Origin: Hahella chejuensis KCTC 2396
GTDB lineage: Bacteria; Pseudomonadota; Gammaproteobacteria; Pseudomonadales; Oleiphilaceae
NCBI RefSeq assembly: GCF_000012985.1
Contig: NC_007645.1
Span: 4,424,581 to 4,488,580, forward strand
Direction: 5' to 3'
DNA: 64,000 nucleotides
In this document: positions 1-8,290 of the stretch, piece after piece
How positions within the stretch are numbered: position 1 is the first letter of the stretch
Layout of the letters: each line of letters opens with the position of its first letter
Made by a program: the position numbers and the translations under genes
The notes under the pieces: generated by a model
The model's database searches: none
Told to the model about the DNA's origin: nothing
The model's input: the letters and a program-made list of their open reading frames with translations, nothing else

Positions 1-714
1 ATTTTTAGCCGCATCGATCAGGTCCATAGACATGTCCGCAGCAGTATGGCGCAGAGCGCGCAATGTGTTACGTTGCGGAGAATCCTGGGCGCCCTTGAAC
101 ATCTGCTCCGCATGAAAGTCCAGATACCATTGCACCGCCTTCCCGCCAAGGCTTCCTTTCCCCTGCTCTCCCCCCTTCACGCCATACCATTCCCGGACAA
201 CCTCCTCCGGATACAGCACATCAATGGGAAGCTCAACGAATGTGGGTCCGGGCGCGCCAGCGCAAGCAACTCTGAACGCCTCCCGTAACGTCGGCGCAAT
301 GTCGCGGACCTTCTCCACCGCAAAGCACTGTTTGACCGTCGTTTCCAGCAGTCCGGTCTGGTCTATATCCTGCAATGACCCGCGTCCGCGCAGCACCGTG
401 GCGCTGGCGCCGCCAAGCAGAATCAACGGAGACTGCGCCATTTGCGCATTTTTCAGGGCGGTGACTGCATTGGTGACCCCCGGGCCAGCCGTCACCGCCG
501 CCACACCCGGTATTCCAGTCAAGCGCGCATAGGCGTCGGCGGCGAATACCGCGCTCGCCTCATGCCTGGCGTCAATCACCTGCATGCCGGCCTTGCGACA
601 ACCGGAAAGAATGGGAGAAATATGCCCTCCGCATAAAGTAAACAACGCTCCAACGCCATGCTCCAATAACGTCTCAGCCACCAGATCGCCACCGTGTTTC
701 ATATGCAAGTCCAT
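1..714 (-). CDS. Thiamine-diphosphate-dependent acetolactate synthase-like enzyme (N-terminal part, 3' end outside window)
   Basis: The reverse strand is open from an ATG at 714 to the left edge, about 238 codons, so only the N-terminal PYR domain and the start of the central domain are present. The family binds ThDP and acts on 2-oxo or 2-hydroxyacyl substrates. Visible marks are the early CGGH turn, the [15 protein letters not shown] segment holding the ThDP-activating glutamate (about residue 52) and the [16 protein letters not shown] cofactor-domain motif. The motifs fit the ILVBL/2-hydroxyacyl-CoA lyase-like branch as well as IlvB; without the C-terminal half the substrate cannot be decided. 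A second in-frame ATG lies at 702. I prefer 714 because a GGA run sits at normal distance. The gene is divergent from the T6SS cargo operon. Confidence 0.8.
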   Translation of the reverse strand, partial: MDLHMKHGGDLVAETLLEHGVGALFTLCGGHISPILSGCRKAGMQVIDARHEASAVFAADAYARLTGIPGVAAVTAGPGVTNAVTALKNAQMAQSPLILLGGASATVLRGRGSLQDIDQTGLLETTVKQCFAVEKVRDIAPTLREAFRVACAGAPGPTFVELPIDVLYPEEVVREWYGVKGGEQGKGSLGGKAVQWYLDFHAEQMFKGAQDSPQRNTLRALRHTAADMSMDLIDAAKN

Positions 715-1031
715 TCCCTGTTCCGTTTCTGATTATTGTTTCAAGAACCTTAAACCAAGCCGTCTCAACTGGCCAACTCAAACTCACCAATCCCCTCTCG
801 GCCTTATGGCGGTAGTAAGGCGGGATAGGCTCATGTATCCTTAAGCCACACTTGAATTTACAAATGATTTGCAAAACCGCATTGGCCGACAGCCTTTTTA
901 TTTCAAGGGGTTTGAGCCATATGGGGGAATCATGTTTTAAGCCGTCGACATACTTCGCATGACGGCTTTCAGCGTCGAACGGCGCTTGAATATTAAGTTT
1001 ATTTTCAACACCAAAGGAAAGAGGCGCGACC
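715..1031. promoter_or_regulatory. Divergent intergenic region with an 8-bp inverted repeat
   Basis: This 317-base gap separates the minus-strand ThDP enzyme from the plus-strand T6SS cargo operon and should hold both promoters. A perfect 8-bp inverted repeat (AAGCCGTC at 939-946, GACGGCTT at 961-968, 14-base loop) lies about 65 bases before the first cargo gene. It could be an operator or a leader hairpin. No T-run follows it, so it is not a simple terminator. No coding potential was recognised. Confidence 0.4.
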
Positions 1032-1514
1032 ATGGGTGCAGTCAACGAATTATTTGAATCCGTAGCGGAAACCGCCGCCACGCCAGTTATAGGAAAACTG
1101 GTGGAAGTGGATGCTAAAGGTCGCGCATGGATTGACTTCCCCGGCAACAGCGAAGGCGCACTGCTCGCCAAAACCACCATCACCCTCCCCCCCAGCCAGG
1201 CCGTTCCAGGCCAACAGTTGCTGATGTTATTCGAAGGCGGGCGCAAAAAATCCCCCGTCATTATCGGCGTCGTTGGCGAAGCGCTGGTTCCCAATGAAAG
1301 TCAGACAGTCGTGCTGCCTGTGGGTAAGACAGATGGCGCCGTTATAGATGGTAAAAAAGTACGTTTCGACGCGCGCGATGAAATTCAATTGGTGTGCGGC
1401 AAAAGCAGCATCCTGCTGCGAGCCGATGGCAAGGTCGTCATCAAAGGCAAAGATATTTTGAACCGCGCCATGTCATCCAACAAAATCAAAGGCGCTAACG
1501 TCGCGATCAACTAA
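1032..1514 (+). CDS. DUF6484 domain protein, T6SS cargo-operon first gene
   Basis: A 160-residue protein whose N-terminal two thirds match the style of DUF6484: a small beta-rich domain opening with VIGKLVEVDAKGRAWIDFPGN, then a GQQLLMLFEGG-KSPVIIGVV core. The domain occurs in T6SS accessory operons and resembles an OB-like barrel; its biochemical role is not established. The polar C-terminal third (DEIQLVCGKSSILLRADGKVVIKGKDIL) recalls the repeated beta segments of VgrG/gp5 needles, which is my inference. The start is the ATG after AAAGAGGCG. It heads the plus-strand operon and is followed by a PAAR-like gene 68 bases on. Confidence 0.75.
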   Translation: MGAVNELFESVAETAATPVIGKLVEVDAKGRAWIDFPGNSEGALLAKTTITLPPSQAVPGQQLLMLFEGGRKKSPVIIGVVGEALVPNESQTVVLPVGKTDGAVIDGKKVRFDARDEIQLVCGKSSILLRADGKVVIKGKDILNRAMSSNKIKGANVAIN

Positions 1515-1582
1515 GAACGGTTGCGTCAAAGGCGACGCTGGGCGAATATACACGAGATTTCAAGAGATTAAGGAATATAGCA

Positions 1583-2044
1583 ATGGGCGTTACAGTCGGC
1601 GTAAATCATATGTCCGTGGTGCACAAGGACAGCGGTGGAGTGACCATCTGTTTCCCGGACGTCTGTAAAACCCCCACACCGGGCGGCCCTGTTCCGATCC
1701 CCTACCCCAACATCGCCATGTCCAGCAACTCGGCGAAAGGCGCCAAGAAGGTCAAGTGCGACGGCAATCCGGTGTGTCTGAAAGATTCCAACTTCTCAAC
1801 CAGTACTGGCGACGAAGGCGGAACGGCGGGCGGCGGCATCGCTTCCGGCACCATCAAGAACAAGGCGGAGTTTTCCATGTATTCCTTCGACACCAAGTTC
1901 GAAGGGAAAAACGTGCCGCGCGCCTTTGACATCATGCTTCATAACAAAATGAATACGCCGCCTTTCCCTGTGCTGCAGAAGCCCATCATAGCGATGCCGA
2001 TCACTGAAAAACCCAAGTGCATCATTTGTAAAAAAGAACTTTAA
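1583..2044 (+). CDS. PAAR-like (DUF4150) T6SS spike-tip protein
   Basis: A 153-residue protein of the DUF4150 PAAR-like family, which caps the T6SS VgrG spike and recruits effectors. The N-terminal block carries the typical CFPDVCKTPTPGGPVPIPYPN segment (residues about 27-48) with SKGAKKVK-type continuation, followed by a glycine-rich GTAGGGIASG turn. Several cysteines (VCKTP, KCDGNPVC, and a C-terminal CIICKKEL) may bind metal, as in PAAR tips. No toxin domain is fused, so it probably loads the separate downstream toxin. AAGGAATA precedes the ATG. It sits between the DUF6484 and DUF2169 genes, the usual order in such operons. Confidence 0.85.
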   Translation: MGVTVGVNHMSVVHKDSGGVTICFPDVCKTPTPGGPVPIPYPNIAMSSNSAKGAKKVKCDGNPVCLKDSNFSTSTGDEGGTAGGGIASGTIKNKAEFSMYSFDTKFEGKNVPRAFDIMLHNKMNTPPFPVLQKPIIAMPITEKPKCIICKKEL

Positions 2045-2071
2045 TCTTCGGTCAGTGAATAACGATCAACA

Positions 2072-3130
2072 ATGCCGCACCCGGAAATTACCAATAAAAC
2101 CCCTTTTGTTGTTGAGCCCCTTTACCTGAATGATGAAGAGTTCGTTCCGGTCCTGACGGTGGTTGTGAAAGCGACCTACGACATCGTCGGCAACCAGCAG
2201 TTACGGCTGGCGGATGAACAGGCGCCGCTATGTCTGGCTGGCGAATACTGGGGAGAACCTGGCGAGTCCAGCCTGAAATACGAGCCTGAATGCGTCTACT
2301 TTAAACCTGCCGCCGATATTGTTCTGGTCGGACACGCTTACCCTGAGCACAAAAACGACGCCAGCGTCAAAGTTGGCATCCGCGTAGGCCCGGCTAGAAA
2401 AATCGTGCAAGTGTTCGGAGACCGGCAATGGACAATGGGTCCGTCCCATCCTATCGCCACCGCTCCCGCGCCCTTCGAGAAAATACCGCTGATCTACGAG
2501 CGCGCATTTGGCGGCAAAGATCCCCGTGGCGACGATGGCGAGAAGATCAGCCAGGAATCGCGCAACCCCATGGGGGTCGGTTATCGCGATCCGCTGGAAG
2601 ATTTCGAAGAAGGGACTCCCCTGCCGAACCTGGAGAATCCGGACGATTTGATTCGCGCCTACAATGACGCCCCTGCGCCGGTCGGTTTCGGCTTTATCGA
2701 AGGCCATTGGGAGCCGCGCATCAAGTACACGGGCACCTACGATGAAACCTGGGAGAAAACGCGCAAGCCCTTGCTTCCTTTCGATTTCAATAAAAGATTT
2801 TACAATGCCGCATCGCCCGGACTGGTGTTGGACGGCTATCTGGCCGGCAACGAAGAAGTCACCATAGTGAATGCCTCCCCTCGTGGACGCCTGCAGTTTT
2901 TCCTGCCCAACCTGCCAGCGCCGGAATGTCACGTGCAGCTTCAAGGCGGCGCTGGCAGTCTTAGAGATAAAGGCGAGCTGGACACGCTGATCATCAACAC
3001 CGACGAGCATAAGGTGTTTCTGATTTGGCGCTGCGTTATCCCGCTTAATGGCGGCTTTAACAGCATAGCGGAAATAAACACCCAGATCCCCGGCGTCGAA
3101 GTCATGAAACATGTGAAACTGGAGTCTTAG
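2072..3130 (+). CDS. DUF2169 family T6SS accessory protein
   Basis: A 352-residue soluble protein of the DUF2169 family, found next to PAAR-like and effector genes and thought to act as an effector adaptor or chaperone. Recognisable features are the N-terminal PEITNKTPFVVEP and LTVVVKATYDI blocks, an AGEYWGEPGESSLKYEPE motif, the ERAFGG segment near residue 150 and an RNPMGVGY block near 175. Length is normal for the family. It is the third gene of the operon (27 bases after the PAAR-like gene) and ends 4 bases before the HEAT-repeat gene, which implies cotranscription and coupled translation. Confidence 0.85.
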   Translation: MPHPEITNKTPFVVEPLYLNDEEFVPVLTVVVKATYDIVGNQQLRLADEQAPLCLAGEYWGEPGESSLKYEPECVYFKPAADIVLVGHAYPEHKNDASVKVGIRVGPARKIVQVFGDRQWTMGPSHPIATAPAPFEKIPLIYERAFGGKDPRGDDGEKISQESRNPMGVGYRDPLEDFEEGTPLPNLENPDDLIRAYNDAPAPVGFGFIEGHWEPRIKYTGTYDETWEKTRKPLLPFDFNKRFYNAASPGLVLDGYLAGNEEVTIVNASPRGRLQFFLPNLPAPECHVQLQGGAGSLRDKGELDTLIINTDEHKVFLIWRCVIPLNGGFNSIAEINTQIPGVEVMKHVKLES

Positions 3131-3134
3131 ATAC

Positions 3135-4502
3135 ATGGGAGCAGGACCTCTAAACTTCGCTCCTGTAGACGAGTTTTGTCGTCAGCTTTACTTGGAGCAC
3201 CTGGAAGAAGCGTCTTTTCTATACAACAGCTATCTCGCATGGAGAAATGACCCGGAAATAACCTGGAGAGATCTTCAGGACCTGGAGGATAGACTAGATG
3301 CGCATATTTTCGCTCTTACTTCAGGAGGAGACGCGGCCAAGCAAACCTGTCTGAAGCATTTGTCGAAAGCCGACTCGGGCGAGATTTACGCCATCGCCAG
3401 ATTTTTTTGCCAGGCCCATGACGGGCAATGCATATCTCTGTTATGGGAAACGCTACTGAAAGGCATCGACGATGAGCTTGAGGAAGAATCTGAAGAGTAT
3501 GACAAGATAACCGCCGCCGCACGCGCACTGCGCCAGGACTACCCTCAAGAGTGGCGCATCAAGCTGGCGGCGATTTTGGAAACCACTCACCATAAGTTGT
3601 TTCCGATTATCGCGTCAGCCGTAGCGATCACCCGCAAAATGTCGGATAAAGGCGCTAAAAACCTTCTTGAGAACATTCCTTCTCCCTTTCTTTCAAGCGC
3701 GCTTGAAAATGTAGCGGAGAACCATACGACAAGCCACGCCAAGCTGCTTTATCCGCTGTTGGAGCATGAGTCCGCCGCAGTGCGGCAGTTGGCGGCGGTG
3801 GGAATGTTACGGCTTGGCGAAACCCATGTCCTCCCTCAGTTGCTCAATCAGCCGCTGGTGTTTGCGATCCCTATTGCTCTGGCCGGCATCAGGCAACAAA
3901 TGCAGATTGTTCTGCAGGCTATCAATAAAAAAGAACTGAATATCGATCTGATTGCCGCATTAGGCATCAGCGGCGATCTCAGAGCCGTGAACTTTTTATT
4001 GCCCGCCCTGGCTGACGATGAATTGGCCTATCACGCCGCGCACGCATTGAACCTATTGGTCGGGGCCAATCTTTATGAAGAAGCCTTTCATGAAGAGCGC
4101 TTTTTTGAAGAAGATCTGTTTGATCATGAAATTGCGGACTTCAAGAACGGCAAATCTCCCCAGCATCCAGGCGGACGCCCTTATGGCGAGAATATAGAAC
4201 AGCTCTCCCGGGACCCGGCGAAATGGCGGCAATGGATGCTGGACAATGAAAGCCGATTTGACCCGGCTTTACGCTACCGTTATGGGGAGCCCGCCAGCCC
4301 GCAAACCATCGGCAGAAGTTTGGCCAGCCCGCGAACGCCCGACTTCCTGCGCCGCTGGATTCAGTATGAACTGTGCATTCGGTTCGGACTCGGCGCGCCG
4401 TTCTCGGTAGAGAACCCCGTCAAACAGCAATATAGACAGTTATCCGGCATCGCCCAGTGGGTGCAAGAGCACGGATCAGCCCATACTCCAGGACAGTGGT
4501 AA
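3135..4502 (+). CDS. TIGR02270-type HEAT-repeat protein of T6SS cargo operon
   Basis: A 455-residue, mostly alpha-helical protein. The central part (about 190-330) contains HEAT-like pairs of helices such as LLEHESAAVRQLAAVGMLRLGE and LGISGDLRAVNFLLPALADDELAYHAAHALNLLVG, typical of the TIGR02270 family encoded beside DUF2169 and PAAR-like genes. HEAT arrays normally form protein-binding solenoids, so a scaffold or adaptor role in effector loading is likely, but this is inferred. The C-terminal 110 residues hold a separate helical region with tryptophan-rich stretches. The gene lies 4 bases after the DUF2169 gene and 12 bases before the ketosynthase-like gene. Confidence 0.75.
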   Translation: MGAGPLNFAPVDEFCRQLYLEHLEEASFLYNSYLAWRNDPEITWRDLQDLEDRLDAHIFALTSGGDAAKQTCLKHLSKADSGEIYAIARFFCQAHDGQCISLLWETLLKGIDDELEEESEEYDKITAAARALRQDYPQEWRIKLAAILETTHHKLFPIIASAVAITRKMSDKGAKNLLENIPSPFLSSALENVAENHTTSHAKLLYPLLEHESAAVRQLAAVGMLRLGETHVLPQLLNQPLVFAIPIALAGIRQQMQIVLQAINKKELNIDLIAALGISGDLRAVNFLLPALADDELAYHAAHALNLLVGANLYEEAFHEERFFEEDLFDHEIADFKNGKSPQHPGGRPYGENIEQLSRDPAKWRQWMLDNESRFDPALRYRYGEPASPQTIGRSLASPRTPDFLRRWIQYELCIRFGLGAPFSVENPVKQQYRQLSGIAQWVQEHGSAHTPGQW

Positions 4503-4514
4503 GAGAGCCTTCCT

Positions 4515-5630
4515 ATGAGCACCCCACAGGACTTTAATACTGAGCTTCCTATCGCCGTCAGCGAAGTCGGCGCGATCACTTCCGTGGGAAGAGGCATACA
4601 GGACAGCTTCGCGTCTATCCTCGCCGGCATGTCCAGAAGCACTGAAGTGAGCGGGTTTAAAGTGTTCGATGGCGATGAGCACGACATGGTTCCGTTAATC
4701 GGACACCCGGTCGCCGCAGTCACTGAGGGCTTTTCCGCCCTTGCCCGCTGGCGCCTGCTGGCGGACCACGCTCTGGGCAATCTTATCCAGCGTGGTAAAA
4801 CGCCCGGAGCCAAACTGACTCAGACGCCCACCGGCTGCACAATCGTCTTGCCGACCCTGGAAGGCGATCGTTTCTACTATGACCGCAGAATACGCCCTCC
4901 TTACAGCTCTGAAAGCCTGCTCAGCGGCTTGCTGATCAAGCACGGACTCAACATACCGCTAGAGCAGCGGGGATATTTTTGCAGTGGCCATGCCGGGATC
5001 GGTGAGGCAATTCTCGCTTTAAAAAGTAAAATGGAAGCTGGCGCGATTCACCGGGGCATTATCATAGCCGTCGACTCGATGCTGGATGGCTTCTCTCTGC
5101 TATGGCTGAACGAAGCCGGGCGTCTAAAAACGCCTGACTCCGCCCACGGCCTGGCGCCGGGAGAGGCGGCAGTGGCTCTGATTCTGGAGCGGGCCGACGC
5201 CTTGCAGCAACGCGGGGGCAAGCCAATGGCTTGGCTGAAAGCCGCTGCCTGCAGCGAAGACGATTATGGATTCTGGCAAATTGGCCGCACCCAGGGGCGC
5301 GGATTGATCAATGCGTTGAATCAAGCCATGCAGAACTTCGGGCCGGACTTCCAGACAGAACTCTATACCGATATTAACGGAGAGCACTGGCGCAGTACTG
5401 AGTTAGGCATGGCGATTCCCGGCTCGTCAATTGGACCAAGCCTGGCGGGCGGATTCAAAGCGGTGGCGGAGTCAGTGGGCGAAACAGGCGCCGCCAGCGG
5501 CGCGCTGAATATCGCCATCGCCGCCCAGGCATTAGCCTTGGGACAATCCCAGGCGCCCTATGCGACGATCCTGTCCAGCTCGGATTACGGCGACACCTGT
5601 GCGTGCATATTACAAAAGGCGATGTTATGA
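4515..5630 (+). CDS. Thiolase-fold (beta-ketoacyl synthase-like) protein lacking a clear catalytic triad
   Basis: A 371-residue protein with the outline of a beta-ketoacyl synthase: an N-terminal VGAITSVG start, a nucleophile-elbow-like GYFCSGHAGIGEAI segment with Cys156, an IIIAVDSMLDGFSL strand and a GLAPGEAAVALILE motif. In true KAS enzymes two histidines complete the triad. Here the first region reads TDINGEHWRSTE rather than HGTGT, and the C-terminal NSFGFGG-type loop is replaced by SSSDYGDTCACIL. It is therefore probably not a condensing enzyme and may be structural or an adaptor. Similar proteins accompany DUF2169/TIGR02270 operons. Its TGA overlaps the toxin start (ATGA). Confidence 0.7.
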   Translation: MSTPQDFNTELPIAVSEVGAITSVGRGIQDSFASILAGMSRSTEVSGFKVFDGDEHDMVPLIGHPVAAVTEGFSALARWRLLADHALGNLIQRGKTPGAKLTQTPTGCTIVLPTLEGDRFYYDRRIRPPYSSESLLSGLLIKHGLNIPLEQRGYFCSGHAGIGEAILALKSKMEAGAIHRGIIIAVDSMLDGFSLLWLNEAGRLKTPDSAHGLAPGEAAVALILERADALQQRGGKPMAWLKAAACSEDDYGFWQIGRTQGRGLINALNQAMQNFGPDFQTELYTDINGEHWRSTELGMAIPGSSIGPSLAGGFKAVAESVGETGAASGALNIAIAAQALALGQSQAPYATILSSSDYGDTCACILQKAML

Positions 5631-6469
5631 GCAAAAAGCAAAAGTCAGAAGGACCTCATGAGTGTTACACCGACGGCTATGGCCCGCACAAAACGGTGCA
5701 AGGCATGGAGGGCGGTTCTTGCCTGGCTCGCCATGAACAGTCTTACAAGAAAAACAACAGCTGCTCTTATCGCTGGCAGGGCGTAGAAAAAGCCAAAACG
5801 AAACCCGGCTGCGACGCCTACAACGCACACCCAAACACAAAATATCACATCACAGGCAGAGGAACCGGCCCCGTCGCCACCTCCAACCTGTCTAACTACA
5901 CCAGTGACGGCAGCGGCCATGACGGCGTAGCGGGCAAAAGCTTCACCAGCAAAAAAGGCGACGCACTGACCCTAGTGGAAGTGAATAACTTTACCACCGG
6001 CTTTGCCCCATACGGCAATCAGGTGCATCACATAGTTAATATAAGTTCGGTAAGAAACGGTATTGAAGAAATAGCTAAAGATCTACCCGACCTTAGAGTA
6101 TTGATCGTTAATGGTTTGTTGGATGAAAAGTACAACATTAACTATAAAGACAACAGCCTGATACTGCCGACACAAAGAAGCGCTTCGGCCAAAACCGGCC
6201 TTCCCTCTCACTACGGGAGCCACCCTTCTTATAGCAAGGACATATTGCAGCATGTGAAGCAGGCTTTGCAGCCCTACAAAAAAATCGCAAATGAAATGAA
6301 AAAGAACAAGCCTCACAGCAAACCCGACCCAGTAGAGCTGAAGAAGAAATTAGAAGACGCATCCAAGAAACTTTATAAAGAAATTATGGGAGATGCGGCG
6401 GCTAATCGGGCAAAAGCTAAAGCGACAAAGATTAACGATGTATCGCCAAAAAGCTTGCTGGCCCGTTAA
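5627..6469 (+). CDS. AHH-type nuclease toxin, probable T6SS effector
   Basis: A 280-residue basic protein. The centre and C-terminal half carry the marks of the AHH branch of HNH/ENDO VII nucleases: QVHHIVN with His134-His135, then a conserved downstream block with LPSHYGSHPSY (192-202). The family cleaves nucleic acid and is a common polymorphic toxin. The first 100 residues are Cys/His/Gly-rich (CYTDGYGPHKTVQGMEGG) and may be a loading region; no Rhs or PAAR domain is fused. I use the ATG at 5627, which forms an ATGA overlap with the preceding gene, rather than one 8 codons upstream. The lysine-rich helical tail could aid DNA binding. Eight Imm11-like genes follow directly. Confidence 0.75.
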   Translation: MSKKQKSEGPHECYTDGYGPHKTVQGMEGGSCLARHEQSYKKNNSCSYRWQGVEKAKTKPGCDAYNAHPNTKYHITGRGTGPVATSNLSNYTSDGSGHDGVAGKSFTSKKGDALTLVEVNNFTTGFAPYGNQVHHIVNISSVRNGIEEIAKDLPDLRVLIVNGLLDEKYNINYKDNSLILPTQRSASAKTGLPSHYGSHPSYSKDILQHVKQALQPYKKIANEMKKNKPHSKPDPVELKKKLEDASKKLYKEIMGDAAANRAKAKATKINDVSPKSLLAR

Positions 6470-6523
6470 AGCTATAGACCTTCTTCCAATCTACTTTAAT
6501 ACTCTCAATTCCAAGGAAAGCAT

Positions 6524-7105
6524 ATGAAATACTTTCTATTCGATTTCTTAGGCGATAAAAAAGAAGAAAAATACTGCTTTACTTCCAAAACTCCTGATGG
6601 CGGCATTGACTCGTACGACCTAATCGCAGGGTTCCGCTTGTCGGATGAATACCCTGATGGCATAGAAGAAGTAACTCTGAGCCTGGAAGACCAATTTCCA
6701 GGTGTTGAGCTGGCTTCCTTCATCGGCAATACAGATAAAATGCTCGCTTTCAGCAAAAAAGCCGCCACGCTCATCACGTCAATGAGCGAGTCAGAAATAG
6801 AGGTAGTTCCCTTTATCCTCTATAACCAGAAAGGCAAAGTACATAGCACGGATTATGTCTTCCTTAACCCAGTTGGGGATAGAGATTGCATCAATTGGAA
6901 AGAATCTATCTGCACTCGTGATTCCGAGGGAGATATCTCCACCTACGACAAAGTTGTCTATTCAAAAGCAAAATTAAATGAAGCGCCTCACATATTCAGA
7001 GTGAAAAATCATACTGGATACTGTTTGTTCAGCGAGGAGCTGGTCAAAGCCCTACTGGATGCAGGCCACACAAACTTAGTATTCAAGGATATTGAAGTCG
7101 CCTGA
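6524..7105 (+). CDS. Imm11-family immunity-like protein, array copy 1 (subtype A)
   Basis: A 193-residue acidic cytosolic protein, first of eight tandem paralogues. It has the shared MKYFLF start, YCFTSKTPDGG, LSDEYPDGIEEV, GVELASFIGN, VVPF, DYVFLNPVG and C-terminal GHTNLVF blocks that resemble the Imm11 (formerly DUF1629) family, commonly encoded with polymorphic toxins. Subtype A is defined here by DCINWKES and the YSKAKL segment before the PHIFRVK block. AAGGAAAG precedes the ATG. It starts 54 bases after the AHH toxin gene, so it is the best candidate for that toxin's own immunity protein; binding specificity is inferred from position only. Confidence 0.75.
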   Translation: MKYFLFDFLGDKKEEKYCFTSKTPDGGIDSYDLIAGFRLSDEYPDGIEEVTLSLEDQFPGVELASFIGNTDKMLAFSKKAATLITSMSESEIEVVPFILYNQKGKVHSTDYVFLNPVGDRDCINWKESICTRDSEGDISTYDKVVYSKAKLNEAPHIFRVKNHTGYCLFSEELVKALLDAGHTNLVFKDIEVA

Positions 7106-7112
7106 TTTAAAC

Positions 7113-7694
7113 ATGAAATACTTTCTCTTTAATTGTTTAGGGAATAGAGAAAAAGAAGAATATTGCTTTACAGTAAAAACACCTGATGGTGGCGTAAGCA
7201 CGTATGATTTAACTTCTGGTCTGCGTCTGTCAGATGAGTATCCAGATGGTATAGAACCGGTATTCTTGAAGCTTGATGATAGATTCCCAGGATTGGAGTT
7301 AGCTTCCTATATTGGTAATGCCAGTAATTTATTACCTTTTCACATTTCGGCAGCAAATCTAATACACCAGTTAAGCCAATGTGAGATAGAACTAATACCA
7401 TTCACCCTTTTAAATCCAAAAGGAAATGTGCATAGCGAGGAGTATGTCTTTGTCAACCCGGTAGGCGCCACTGACTGCGTAAATTGGAATGAAACGGTTT
7501 GCACCCGAAGAAAAAATGGGGATATAGCGAACTATGAAAAAATTGTCATGGATAAGAGTAAAGTAAAAGACTTTCCAAATTTATTCCGCATACAAAATAA
7601 AAGCAGCTTATGCGTATTTAGTGAAACCATAGTAGATGCCCTAATGAAAGCTCACCACAACAACTTAGTTTTTATTGAGCTCGAAGTGGCTTGA
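7113..7694 (+). CDS. Imm11-family immunity-like protein, array copy 2 (subtype B)
   Basis: Second array member, 193 residues from the ATG at 7113; a TTG 7 codons upstream inside the previous gene is less likely because all paralogues align from MKYFLF. It is the most divergent copy: YCFTVKTPDGGVSTYDLTSGLRLSDEYPDG, a PFHISAANLI helix and a HHNNLVF end instead of GHTNLVF. Subtype B is shown by NWNETVCTRRKNGD and the VMDKSK segment. The gene is AT-rich compared with the T6SS genes upstream. It begins 7 bases after copy 1 with no strong ribosome site, so translation probably depends on coupling. Confidence 0.72.
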   Translation: MKYFLFNCLGNREKEEYCFTVKTPDGGVSTYDLTSGLRLSDEYPDGIEPVFLKLDDRFPGLELASYIGNASNLLPFHISAANLIHQLSQCEIELIPFTLLNPKGNVHSEEYVFVNPVGATDCVNWNETVCTRRKNGDIANYEKIVMDKSKVKDFPNLFRIQNKSSLCVFSETIVDALMKAHHNNLVFIELEVA

Positions 7695-7699
7695 AAATC

Positions 7700-8281
7700 A
7701 TGAAGTACTATTCGTTCAGTTGCCTGGGAGATAAAAGCAATAATGACTATTGTTTCACTATCGACACCCCAGAAGGAGGAATCGACTCCTATGACCTTAT
7801 AGCTGGGTTTCGTTTATCTGATGAATACCCAGATGGCATAGAAGATGTAATTCTAAGACTGGAAGATAAGTTTCCTGGCTTAGAGCTTGCCTCTTTCATC
7901 GGTAACGCCAATGACATGTTAGCTTTTAACAAGGAAGCCGCCAACATAATCATCTCCATAAATCAAGCAGAGACAGAGATTATTCCCTTTACTTTATTTA
8001 ACCCCAAAGGGAGGGTCCACAGTACCGATTATGTTTTCGTTAATCCCGTAGGAGACTGGGACTGCGTAAACTGGAAGGAGTCCAGTTGTGAGCGTGAAGA
8101 TAATGGCGACATATATTCCTACGAAAAGTTGGTTTTTTCCAAGGAAAAATTACAAGGAGCCCCTCACCTTTTCCGTGTAAGATTTGAGACAAATTTATAT
8201 TTATTTAGTGAATTCCTAGCTAATGCACTTATTGAAAAGGGGCATACTAACTTGATTTTTGAAGATATCGAGGTGATCTGA
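7700..8281 (+). CDS. Imm11-family immunity-like protein, array copy 3 (subtype A)
   Basis: Third array member, 193 residues from the ATG at 7700, 5 bases after copy 2. It is the only copy starting MKYYSF. Subtype A marks are NWKESSCERE and VFSKEKLQGAPHLFRV. A stretch encoding LRLEDKFPGLELASFIGNAN is nearly identical at DNA level to the matching part of copy 5 (about 7853-7893 against 9029-9069), including the run CTAAGACTGGAAGATAAGTT, which points to recent duplication or gene conversion between alternate copies. Function is inferred from the Imm11-like pattern and the toxin upstream. Confidence 0.72.
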   Translation: MKYYSFSCLGDKSNNDYCFTIDTPEGGIDSYDLIAGFRLSDEYPDGIEDVILRLEDKFPGLELASFIGNANDMLAFNKEAANIIISINQAETEIIPFTLFNPKGRVHSTDYVFVNPVGDWDCVNWKESSCEREDNGDIYSYEKLVFSKEKLQGAPHLFRVRFETNLYLFSEFLANALIEKGHTNLIFEDIEVI

Positions 8282-8290
8282 CAGGTTTAT

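Noticed and set aside
2228-3136. A 302-codon reverse frame opposite the DUF2169 gene
   Set aside because: It lies wholly antisense to a well-supported gene and its peptide shows no family pattern.
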